This document shows positions 11,103 to 22,307 of a stretch of 64,000 nt of DNA, piece by piece. The translations under genes and the position numbers were made by a program. Under the pieces are notes generated by a model. That model was not told the origin of the DNA. It did not search any database and saw only the letters and a program-made list of their open reading frames with translations. Position 1 is the stretch's first letter. Each line of letters opens with the position of its first letter. Source of the DNA: Sphagnum compactum (Eukaryota > Bryophyta > Sphagnopsida > Sphagnales); NCBI GenBank assembly GCA_965153455.1, contig OZ234493.1, forward strand, positions 4,650,001 to 4,714,000. Reading direction: 5' to 3'.

Positions 11103-13115
11103 GTGGGCAAACCTGGATCACCCATGGATTTTGACTTCGTCATCAACAAAAGGAGAGAGATAGCTACTAAATACCACAACCAATTCACAATGTTCCTGCT
11201 CAGCTAGGCAATGGCAATCTGAGCAAAGATTCATTTGGAGTAAATATTAAACCATTAAGTGGCAGCTGAAATGCACTTTCAGTCCACTCCTTGAAGAAAG
11301 CCTACTTGGTTCCACATGATGACTGCTTTTCGTCTTTGTTACAATGCATTGTTTCTCATGCAAGAAATTTGTAAATTTGTCTTTCAGTACTGATGTGGTT
11401 CCACTAAGTTGGAATTGAGCTCATTTTCAAGGCATCATGTGTTTTTTCATGGAGGTAATATCAATATTCATGTTCAATACTTTGCTGGTATTGGTCTCTT
11501 GAGTCACTACTTATTTTCATAACTATATTATAAATTTGGTTATATACTCATATCATAAAAATATATGAAGTTGACAGTTTGTCTAATATAAGGACTTTGG
11601 TACTGAAAGTTCTTGAAGATTTCTATATTGTTACCCTATTGGTAAAATAGGTATATCATAAATCATATAATTGCTCAACACTGAATACAATGTTGTTCCA
11701 GATTTTATTTTTAAATTCAGAGTCACAAATCCTTCAAGTTTTGGTTTTCTGAAAATTTCTAGAATCAAAGAACCTTCAGCTTCAGCTTTTCTAATATTTT
11801 CAAAGAATCAACAGTTTTCATGAAAGAACTGGTGATTTGGGTTAGGTTATTTGACATGCTTCTTTCAATTTTTAGAACCCCAGTTAAGGATATTGGAGAG
11901 CCAGAAAGGAGGACAACACCTTGCTCTTTTCCTGGCCCATTCTCGAGTTGTAGTTTTGATACTCTGAAGTTTATAGAGATGGTGGAGTTGTAGGAACTTG
12001 CAATCAGTCGATGATAAGTAGGAAAAGTTTGTGCAAGAAAGAATTTTATGTAATTTATTTTGTTTCTTATTTGTTGTATATGTTGCACATTTGCCTTTGT
12101 AGGTGTAAGTTGACACTTATTAGTGGTTACAAGGACCTTGATTTGAAGGTTTATTATGTCTGGCAACCAATCACTGAATTAGTTAAGACCATTTAGCTCC
12201 AAAGGACCCAAAGCAGAAAGAGAAATGTGTGAATGCATATAGTAGCATCACATAGAAAACATGATAGATGTCAAGTAGCTGTGTACCAATTGCTATGTAT
12301 AGTAAGTATATAATGTCGATTGGTGTTCTGCAAACATGTCCTTTCATATTTTTAAAAGTCTTAAAACTGAACATTTTCAAACCTGCATGTCTCATCATGA
12401 AATTGAATTCTTTTGGCACATATCCAAAAACCAATGTAGGTGCTTGCAAAAAATTCAACACTGCAACTGCAGCACGATACTTCTAACTTAACACCTATAT
12501 ATTATACAGTTTTTTAAACATATGAGGCTACTTAATTTCTTAACAATTAGGGCGTGAAGAATCCAGCAATTGATGATGTGACCCACTGTAGATTTGGAAA
12601 TGTACGAAGGAATAAGAAAATGGAAAAGGGAGAAATTATAGAACATCAAGTTAGCTCAAACTAGATGTCAAAATCTCTCCATGTCAAAAACTGACTGCTT
12701 ATAATAAATCAGCTGTATTGGTCTTCAGCATTTTCTCTCAAGTTACCTTGAATTGAAACAATATCATGTTGAAAAAGCTTGATGATTTTGAGAAATGATG
12801 GGCACCCATTTCCTCACAAGTAACCTCCAGTTGAAACAATATCATGTTCAAAAAATCCAGTCTGTGGGGAGAGAGAGAGAGTGAAGTGAAGCTTTAAACT
12901 TAGTAATGTTTTGTTTTTGTGTGTGTGTTGGGGGGGGGGGGGGGGGGGGGATGCCAAACGCCAAAGACAAATAAGGCAAGGGTTTTTATTGGTGACCTAA
13001 AATTGGCAAAAGATGGATATTGTTTCATAATTTAGGTAGTATCATAATTTTGAATTTGGATAGATGGCGACCATTGAAAGCAGAAGCTTCTAAACACTTT
13101 GATTATTTTGACCAT
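11103..13115. other. Intergenic DNA downstream of CslD
   Basis: Its first part is probably CslD 3' UTR and flank. No gene or domain recognised. A run of 21 G occurs at 12930-12950, directly after a (GT)n stretch. A short phrase ending in AACAATATCATGTT is repeated near 12755 and 12835. Confidence 0.4.
12930..12950 (+). repeat. Poly(G) tract, 21 bp
   Basis: An uninterrupted G run following a (TG)n stretch. It could form G-quadruplex structure and is a site where assembly length may be unreliable. Confidence 0.9.
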
Positions 13116-14104
13116 GTTGTATGGATGATCACCACATCAACCACATTACAAAATTTTGCTAGAAAGTCAAATTAAAAATTTGCTAGAAAGTCAATTGAGT
13201 TTGGAAGTTTCAGTTACCTGATGTAGAAGGGCGCAATAAAGTTTTAAATTGTCAGATTTGTATACTTGATTTTTATTAAAGTTATCTATAAAGTCACCCT
13301 CTCTTTCACCCCCTATCCTCTCTTTCAGTGGTATCCGCAAAGTAAGATAATTTTATTAAATCTCAGTATGAAATGCTGAAACTCAGCATTTAGTGCACAA
13401 GGTCCAAGAGTAATTATACAGGTTGGAGCAGTGAAAATATATGTAGCAGAAGTGGAGGCGCTCAAGAAAAAGGAAAGAAGGAATGAAACTCAGTTGACCA
13501 CCAAAATTAATTTCATCAAATTGGTGGAAAAACTAGTTTGGGTCCACTTATTTCGTTTTGTAAAATTTTCATTCCCAGTCGTGCATTTGATGCCCTATTA
13601 TGTCGAAACTAGCTGTTCTCGCTCCCTAATCGCCTGACTTTATAGATAACTTTATAGATAACTTTATTGCGTAGCCAAAAATATAGAAGGATGATTGAAG
13701 ATTTATACATTATTTCTGGTTTATATCCAGATTTGACTATATCTTCCTAAGGATGGTCATCACTTTGGCTACAAACAAAAAATTCCAAAAACAGACACTG
13801 ACCATAATGGCCTCAATTGGAGAGCCTTATCCAAGGGGAAAAAAAGGGGGTATTGAAGCTAACTTAGTAAAAGTTAGCCATCAAGGTGCCTCACAGGCCT
13901 TTACACTCACAATTGCCCTAAAGATCAAAGGCAAAACAACAAACATCTTTTTGCAATGGAGAATTACCCACTATGTAGGGCTTTGAAGGTTTTTTTTTTG
14001 AGAGAGATGAACAACATGTGATATTCAAGTGTGCAGGTTGTTGGTGCTTCTTTTCTTTTTTTTCAATCTTGTAATGTGGCTGATGTGGTGATCATCCATA
14101 CAAC
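13116..14104. mobile_element. Possible DNA-transposon relic with 40-bp inverted termini
   Basis: The arms 13116-13155 and 14065-14104 are reverse complements with 2 mismatches in 40 bp (GTTGTATGGATGATCACCAC at the outer end). The enclosed ~0.9 kb has no recognised transposase. A second, shorter inverted pair (CGCAATAAAGTT) lies inside, near 13232 and 13660. No target duplication was found, so the superfamily is unassigned. Confidence 0.5.
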
Positions 14105-15359
14105 AACTAAAGCAAATCTGGCTACAACAAAAAATGAGAGTAAATTTTTTTTAAGTATGATTTTATTGTTACCCCACTAGAACTTAATAAGAGATTTTAC
14201 ATACTTTTTTAAAAAAATTCCAGAGTTGGCAAATAGAAAACATGAAAAACACTTTTTTTCACTATTTCCCCCCAAATCATCACCACACGTGATGTGAAGT
14301 TTGGCCTTTTAAAAAACCCATATTGAGGTTTAGACAATTGGGGTTGTTAGAGTTCATTCAGAAGTTAGACGATATCCCTCCAGGTTCTTCATGAAGAAAA
14401 GACCCAGAGTTAAAAACACGAGAGAAATTCATGATTTTGAACTTCAAAAGTATAGTGGAGAGGTAAGAGCTTAGGATATAATTTAATGCTTTGGTGTAGT
14501 CCAAACAATGTAACTTTGGTTATTAAACTTTCCCCCGGTAAAATTGTCCATAAGATGACTTACTAAACTTGGCTATAAACAAAAAATTGAAAGTTAAAAA
14601 TATATATCTATATATCCTTTTTTTTTCTGGTACCTATTGGAACTTAATACAAAATTTGGTGATTGTTGTACTTTTATTTCATAATTTGACAACAAGAAAA
14701 ACCCAAGACACTTTTTTCGAATTTTTTAAAGTTGAAAATCACCATTTGTTGAAATTTTACCGACTCAAAATTGTGAGCATGAGTGAGTATTATCTAGGCA
14801 CAACTCAAATCTCTGAATGCCAAGGCCATAAAATGCATAGTCACTAAACCCCAGCTCTCTAAACTCTAAACTACAAAAATGTTCAGGGACTGACCTATCC
14901 ACCATCATTTGTTGGCCTTGCCTACCAAGGGCAAGGATATTGTGTTTAGATTCAATATATAGTATAGTAGCTTAAGGGATTTTGGCCCCTAGGTAATAAT
15001 AATAATAGGTCTATTTTTATATGAGGATTTTTGAAACATGATAATTTTGGCTTGTGTTGAAACTTGAGATTAGTTATAGAGTTATAATATCTTGAAGGAT
15101 TTTGGTTTCTTTTAGAGGATTTTTTTGGAATATTATATTTTTGTAAGGTGAAATATTTGAGTTTCCATAATTCTTGTTTTGCCTTAATATATACTTTCTA
15201 ATGTAAATGGCAGGGCCACAGTGTGACAGACCCCTTGTTACAATTTATAACTGTTGATAGTAGTAGTGTAGATCAATACCTAAGTTTTGAAGTTTGAACT
15301 TGAAGTCTCAAATGACTCGTTGCTTTCCTCAGTTATGTTTAACTGTTTTAAAAGTCTAA
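14105..15359. other. AT-rich intergenic DNA with a diverged direct repeat
   Basis: Segments starting near 14116 and 14568 share GGCTA(C/T)AA-type openings, an 'acc.....gaacttaata' phrase and a later AAAACAC/GACACTTTTTT block. This indicates an old direct duplication of about 170 bp with a spacing of about 455 bp. The opening also recurs near 13770. No gene recognised. Confidence 0.4.
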
Positions 15360-15982
15360 AGGTGGGGCCACACTTGGAGGTAGCCCAATTTTTCAATAAT
15401 GTTTAGAAAAATGCCATTTGTCACCCTAAAGTTAGCTATGGCCACTTTTTACTTACCTCCTATTTAGCTTGTTCATATGTACAACCTTAAAGAAGGGGTT
15501 AGCTTACCCTTTTCACCTTTCAGCAAAGTAGTGGTCACACCTCCGTTACGATGATGCTACGACGCTTTTCCATCACTAGATACCAAACATCAGACACCTA
15601 CTTTGGTTTGCTCTTGTTATGACACCAAACACCAAGGGAGAATGTTGCTGCCCTTCGGAGAACATTATGTTGTTGCTCAAGTGGTAAATTGTTGAAAGCA
15701 CTAAGGAAGGTCGTAGGTGAAAGTGCTAAGTTAGCACAGACTACTTATCTTGACGTTTTTTGAGAAATTAGCTACCTCTGGATTGTTGAAGAAAAATCTA
15801 ATTTTTTTGTAAATTCAAAGGTAGCAATTAGGCTAGCTACCTCTAAGTTAACTTCCTCTACCACATAGGCATCCACATAGGATTTGTAGGTAGTTATTTC
15901 TGCATGTGTGGACACAAGGTTAAATGTTTAACATTTCTAACTCTGATTTAACTATGTTTTACCTCCAAGTGTAACCCCACCC
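15360..15982. mobile_element. PIF/Harbinger-like (Tourist-type) MITE, 623 bp
   Basis: The termini (R)GGTGGGGYYACACTTGGAGG are inverted at both ends: 15360-15383 on the plus strand and 15961-15982 as the reverse complement, with about 3 mismatches in 23. The trinucleotide TAA flanks the element directly on both sides (15357-15359 and 15983-15985), the target preference of PIF/Harbinger. There is no coding capacity. Class assignment rests on TSD length and terminal style only. Confidence 0.6.
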
Positions 15983-15985
15983 TAA

Positions 15986-18900
15986 CTTGGATGCTAAATC
16001 ATATGTCTAACACCTCACTCACTTATCTTCCTTATATTTTTCACATAATCAAACTCCCCGCTTTTAGTGCCTTGGAATACGAACAACTAAGTACCTAACT
16101 ATTATTACCAAGTTTACCTCCATTCTCTTGGTATGCCAAAATTTTGAAAATAATAAAAAGGATCAAAAACAAATTTTACATAAATAATTTTTTTGTTGTT
16201 TTTTTAATGGTATCATCAAGACTTTAAATACAATTTTCAAGATGGTAACCAAATGGGAAAATAGTCCTTTGTCAAGACCTAGTAGGAAGTATAAATGATC
16301 TAGGTAGGAATTAAATAATTTATCAATATGGGTTACTAGGTTCACAAAGTGATCAATAGTAGGTAGGTTACTACCATTATAGAAATTATACTATGAAAAA
16401 AACTTTATTGAAATATAACTATTACCATGGAGATCTAAACAACTAAAAACCCCAATAATGAAAAATTATTGTATTAGAAGGGGAAATAAAAATTTAAAAA
16501 AACAAGAAGGTAAGATTTGTAGTAGATAGAACACCTATTGTAAATTCACATATAACAATCAAAACAAAAATGAAGTTATTTTACTTGGTTTGGGAGTTCA
16601 TTTAAAAGGGTTCGGTAGTGGAATTTACCTAATATATGACCAACTTTAAGTGGGTAGAGTACTATCAAACCTCTTATCCTTGAAGGAACCCAATGTATGC
16701 ACCTAGGTAGAATGCAATATTGCAATTGTAATAACTATGAAACTACATTGGTACAACCCCTCAAAGCAAGCATGCAAGAAGCCTAGAAAGTTCAACAATA
16801 TTGCAGCCGTTTGGAAGTAATTGGTGCTCCACACTCCATTTCCTAATCACACATTTTACCCTCTTATTTACACATACACAAAGTCTCAAGTTTGCCACAT
16901 GAAGGGATTTCAAACCCGAAATCCACACATTAAGTTCTCTCCTTGCATCCAAATTCCAATCGTTGAGTAGTTTCAAACAACCATTCCTTACTTCCTATGA
17001 AAGTTGTAACCGCATTGAATAACCATGTCAATTAAATCAACTTTCAATCCTATTTAAATGACAATCTTCATGCAACTCACTTGCCAAACATGTTAAATCA
17101 ATGCCAATTACTTTTCAAATAATGAAGGTAGCAATTACCTCTTAAGTCAATGGAGGTAGGGGCTTTTTAGCCACTCCTACCTATAGTAAATAATAAAAAA
17201 CAACCACAAATTGAGTAATTTTCTCTTGAACAATAACTTTCCCAACTAATGCAATCCATAGTGATGAAAATGTTGCAACCATGGAAGGGAAACAAACTAA
17301 CCATCACCTCAAATTTCAATCCACAACTCTTTTTTTGTAGATAAACAAGTTTCAAAAAATGTGATATTGGTTATTTAAAAGATTCAAGTGAAGTATACTA
17401 TGAATAATATGAAAAATCAAATGGCACCCACACGCTTAAAATTTGGAAGTAGCTATAATTTAAATATTATTGACATTATTAATTGGGCCTTAACATATAT
17501 GTTTTCACACTCCTTCCTTCAAGTTTTTATATCCATGAATAAAAATGACACATGGGCATGTGCATGTTACACCCATGCACATGCACTAGTCAAAAAGGTG
17601 AACAAATATTTATAGACCTTGCTTTAATTTGCATGTTAGTGCAATGACCAATGTCGTTTGCCCAAAATGGTGAGTCTCCTTCAATTCATTTTGCTTTGTC
17701 TCCCTTCACCTCTTTTCAAACTTAGTCATGTTATTTTGAACTTTTGAGCCCAATGAAAACATGAAGAATCTACTAATTAAAAGGAAATTAATTTGGACAA
17801 GTAGTAATCTATAACCTTGGATGATGTCCCAACAATGCTATCAAAAAAACATTCTAAAACATTTTGAGTATACATATTGTAAACCAACATACAAAAAAAA
17901 TCAAATTAAAAAATATAAATCTCAAACCTTAAAAAACCCTAATCAAGTTGCCACTTAGGAGCTATTAAACACTAGTTAGTAGGTACTAGCCTTGAACTTA
18001 TGATGTGTCAAGTTTCAAACACATTATATGTTAACATTCTTAGGTCAATAAACAAAAGTATCATCCTCTTGTTTTCTTTCTAAAAAAGGTGTCATCTTCA
18101 TTTTTTTAATCATGAATTAAATGGTAGTTGACATTTTATAGTTGTTTGTTATTTCAATAGTGTTTCATGCACAAATATTCATTGCTCATATGAAGCTTTG
18201 ATTTTTATATTTACATGGTTTTTGTGTCGCAAGGAATAAGAATGAGGTTTGACTTCCACCATTGTGTGAAACAAAAGGGGTCCATTCCCCATCCAATTTG
18301 ACTTCAAGTGTTGTGTGAAACACGAGAGGTCTTCATCCAATTTGACTTCAAGTGTTGTGTGAACCATGAAAGGTCTCCACCCAATTTGGTTATAAAATCT
18401 AATTCAAGTTTTTTCTTTCACTTTTGCATTTTGTCATCATCTTGTTTTTTTGTGTTGTCTTATTAATTTGTTTTTTGAAATTTTTTGGTCATTGTTTTTT
18501 TTATAGCACTTGGCTTTTTACTAAGGGTAAACAGTTGTTTTTGTTTTTTCCTCTTTGATTATTTTCTTTTTATTTACAAACTTGTTGAGTAGGGATTTTT
18601 GTTTGTAGTCAATTTTTTTTGTTTTGTAACTTGATGTGGTTCCCATTAGGGGTTTACCATTTTATTTTTTGCTTCTCTTCTTTTTTTGGCACAAAAATTG
18701 AGATAAACCCGTGGGCGAAAATATTCCTTCCCATGGCCCACAAATTGACATTTGGCTTGCCTTCTTGTACCTAACTTGTTTCATCCATGACTCTACTAGG
18801 ATTGTTGTAACATACCAAGTTGTGAAGTTGCAACACATTGAATTGTAGCAATTTTTTGGGTCATTTTTTGACCTTTTTTTCATTTTGTTTCATCATTTAA

Positions 18901-19329
18901 AAAACTTTCATTCAACTTCTTATTATCATTTGAAAATAGTTTGGTATTTTGTACATTTCCAAGTTTGCATTGTATGTGTTTTTACAATAAATTGACAACC
19001 TATATTAAGATTCATGATGTCTTTTAATAATTCTTCTTTAATTATTAATAAGCAAATGAATGGCTTCCTAAAGCATTAGATTGGACATTTGTTAAACATG
19101 GAAACTTTTAGGAATTATGATACTAATATTGTGCAAAAACATTCAAAACAACATCAATAACAAGAATAAAAGAACAAATTTTTAAAATGTAAAATTGTGT
19201 TATTCAATTCCATAGGAAATTCTTCAACCATTGGAAGAACAAGTTGCTAAATCTTCTAAGAAAAAAATTGGGCACAAGAAAATGGGAGGGCCCTTTAGTT
19301 AGTAAAATTATCATTGATTTAACAAAACC
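15986..19329. other. AT-rich intergenic DNA, no gene recognised
   Basis: Only short open frames without motifs. It contains a small imperfect tandem array at about 18245-18390 and T-rich low-complexity stretches at 18410-18660. Confidence 0.4.
18245..18390. repeat. Imperfect ~46-bp tandem array, about 3 copies
   Basis: Units share CCAATTTGACTTCAAGTG, TTGTGTGAA(A/C)CA and a GAGGTCT/AAGGTCT ending. The first copy is the most diverged. Confidence 0.7.
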
Positions 19330-20640
19330 AAAATTGAAAGCAACTTGTTGCATGATATTCTTTTCAATGTCATCAAATCAAATCATTTTTAAGAAATACT
19401 AGTTGATATTAAACATTATGGCCTTGTATATGTTTGTCCAAGTTATTAAAAATTGTGAACAATCTTGTTTAAATTGATTTGATTAAGGAATTGGGTGTTG
19501 TGAAGGAAAGTTGAAGGGATAGAGGATGTATAATAACATGTGATGGTTGGACAAATGTCAATAAGAAACCACTACAAAATATCTTGTGTGTGTTCTCAAA
19601 AGGTGATTTTTTTTAGGCATTTGATATAATGGGGAAGGACAATTAAGATGGCCACATACATTGCTAACATTATTTGTCAAGCAATTGAAAAAGTGGGTAG
19701 TGAAAATGTTGTGGTGATTATTAATGCAACAATGTACAAAAGTGTTGGACATTTTTTAGAGGATAAGTATTCATATCATTTATAATGATTACACAATTCA
19801 TGGATTCATCTTGTCCTTGAAAACATAGGAAAAATAAAATAGATTACTAAAATATTCAAAGAAGGCAAATTTAACATAAAATTTATAACCAATCATCATA
19901 AAAATCAAGCATTATTTAGAGAATTTTCAAGTCAAGAAGACAAGTTGGAATTATTAAGACTAGGAGATACATGATTTGGAACAAATTTCATTATGTTTAA
20001 ACACCAATACAACAAATGATAGGAAGTGCAAAATGGAAAAAGTGGGTTGGTCCAAAGGAAAAAATTGATGTTGAATGTGCACTTGTGATCAATCAATTTT
20101 GAATTTTTTCTAACATTAATTAATTGAGAAAATCAATGCAATGGAAAATTTACCATTAAAAAATGAAAAAAAAATTTGTTAATATATTAAAAATGATCGA
20201 TGGCATTTCATCCATAGTCTAATGGATTATGTATGAACAATTTTGGATCTAGAAGGGAATGGGAAAGGACATGAAAAAATCAAAGAATTCATGATGGGAT
20301 TTCAAAAAATTAGAAACAATTTTTTTCTTGACATATGTGATTATGTGAAAATTGATAAACAACTTGTTCATTATAGGAACATGTAGGGACTAACCCAATG
20401 ATGGTTTTGGTTGCCAAAGAAATATTTACCCATATTTTATGGAATTCATATCGATTAGATACTTTAAATTTGTAAGGCTTTGTAATTAAATTTTTAAGTC
20501 AAATGACAATAACATCTACATGTGAAAGAAATTAAGGAACCATTGAATTCATTCATAGCAAAAATTGAAAAATGTTAACTTATGAAAGGGCTACAAATTT
20601 TGTATTTGCATTTAGTAATTTATGATTGAATTTTTTTTTG
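19330..20640 (+). pseudogene. hAT-superfamily transposase relic (DUF659 and hAT dimerisation regions)
   Basis: Fragments across frames follow the plant hAT/DUF659 order: an ILFNVIKSNHF...YGLVYV-like block near 19360-19440; C-I-I-T-C-D-G-W-T-N-V at about 19525-19560 (family G C . . . . D G W T); FSKGDFF; ANIICQAIEKVGSENVVVII at about 19658-19720; then the C-terminal dimerisation block LSQMTITSTCERN...GTIEFIHSK at about 20490-20560 and ERATNFVFAFSNL ending near 20625. Many stops and frameshifts are present. In the NVVVIINAT stretch the conserved aspartate of the family VTDNA motif is missing. Ends and target duplication were not identified. Confidence 0.8.
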
Positions 20641-21477
20641 TATATCTTGATTATAGAAAGAATTCGTAGAATGGGCATGTGATGATGATGAGTAGATTAT
20701 CAACATGTTATGTTGAGGTTGTATTCAAATTATTCTTTTAAACGATTTTCTATTCAATCAAAAAGATTTCATACTTTATCATTATTTTTGTGTTGCCTTA
20801 AAAAAAAAAAGGTATTTTTGTTTCTTTTAAAAACACCATACTTCATTTGTGGTAAATACATTTGGGCCCAAGGTTTCTAATGCAGTTCATTACACTATAC
20901 AAAAGTTTTGTTAGGGTTAGTGTTTTGAAAATTTTGTTGTACAAATCAAGGTTCAACATGCATGAGCACCCATCGTCCTTTGTAAGTTTTATATATGATG
21001 GACCTTGTGAAATATAAAAATGTTCGAAGATCCAAATATAAAACCCATAACCAATAGATGGAGGGAATGCAAGCAAACAATAGAATAATGTTCCTTTCAC
21101 TTATTGGCATGGTCTACCCATATGGAAGGGGAAATACTACAAGTATATAAAAAAAAAACTACAATGTTTAAAGTGAAATATAGTCCATTGTTTTCAACCA
21201 TGTTTTTTCAAATAAAAGCTTTCCTAATCAGGCATAATGCAACTTGGAAACAATGGGTGCAGTCACAATAAACGAGCCAAAAAGGATGTCAAATGACAAA
21301 AAAAACAATCAAAATTGGAAAAATACTTATGTTTTACCATTTCAAACCATGGCAATCATGGCAAGTTGTTTCTCTTTCATTCATATGAATATCAAGGAAT
21401 TCAAACCAAAAATCCATGTGATAAAGTTTTCAATTTAAGTTTCGATTAAAAACCTTTGGAAATGGACACCTATTACA
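20641..21477. other. AT-rich intergenic DNA, no gene recognised
   Basis: No motif-bearing open frame. It may include the 3' part of the hAT element. Confidence 0.35.
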
Positions 21478-21482
21478 GCAGA

Positions 21483-22302
21483 TGACGCGCTCCTTGGTCC
21501 CGAGGTGAACCCACTTGAGGGTTCACCAATGTGAAGTTGCGGAAAGTGGGGACCGAAGGGCACGCTCCCGACTTCCAACCCTAGAAAGGGGTAGAGGGTC
21601 GAGTTGGAAGCCCCGGGATTAGACTAGGAAGATGGACTAGTAGATCAAGCACGAATCTGCATCCAAAACCAACCACAAATGGGTTAGTTCACATTCGAGA
21701 ACACCCTTGGGTGTTGGGACAAGCCACGGGCACTTTGGACTACTTGACTCACCACGGCCCGGACTTGGGGGAAGCCACCACCTTCCCCCTTATAGTTATC
21801 TCTGCAGCTCACCACGGAGGCTACATCCAAATGGCACATTTTGTTGGGACTCCCGAAATGGAGTCCCGAAACTGTCCTGGCGGGACTTCCAGGACTTTGA
21901 ATGGTCATAACTCCCGATTCCGAAGTCCGATCGCGACAAGGTCTGAACCAAAGTTGTAGCCCTCGTCGAGATCTTTCTAACGCCATGTCGCACTCCCTGA
22001 GGCGACGTCGGGAAAGGGTCGATTCCCGACTTTTAGTGGTCGGGAGTATAATTGCCAGTTTGACTCCCGGCCCTTCTTTTGCCCATAACTTGGGCTTCAG
22101 ATGTCCAAATGGTCAATGCGAGGCCATTTTCAATATCTACGTTTCAAGACCTTTTCAATGACACCAAGAACACCCTAATGCGAGGTGTTTTGGGCCTTGC
22201 TGTTGAGCTCTGAACATTCGGGAGTCCCGGAGGACTCCAAACCTCCGACTTTTCCAAGTGTTGGGCTTCACCCCCACACTTGGACAAAGTGGGGTTGCGA
22301 CA
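21483..22302. mobile_element. Solo LTR, 820 bp, with 5-bp target duplication
   Basis: A block strikingly richer in GC than its surroundings. It starts TGACGCGC and ends TTGCGACA, the TG...CA ends of an LTR, with short imperfect inverted ends (TGACGC / TGTCGC). GCAGA occurs directly on both sides (21478-21482 and 22303-22307), as expected for a 5-bp LTR-retrotransposon target duplication. No internal pol sequence and no second LTR are present, so it is best read as a solo LTR left by recombination. An 8-bp identity (ACAGCAGA) at the flanks leaves a small chance of another element class. Confidence 0.7.
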
Positions 22303-22307
22303 GCAGA

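Noticed and set aside
21684-22161. Open frames on both strands in the GC-rich block
   Set aside because: They fall within the solo LTR, show no domain and are explained by high GC content.
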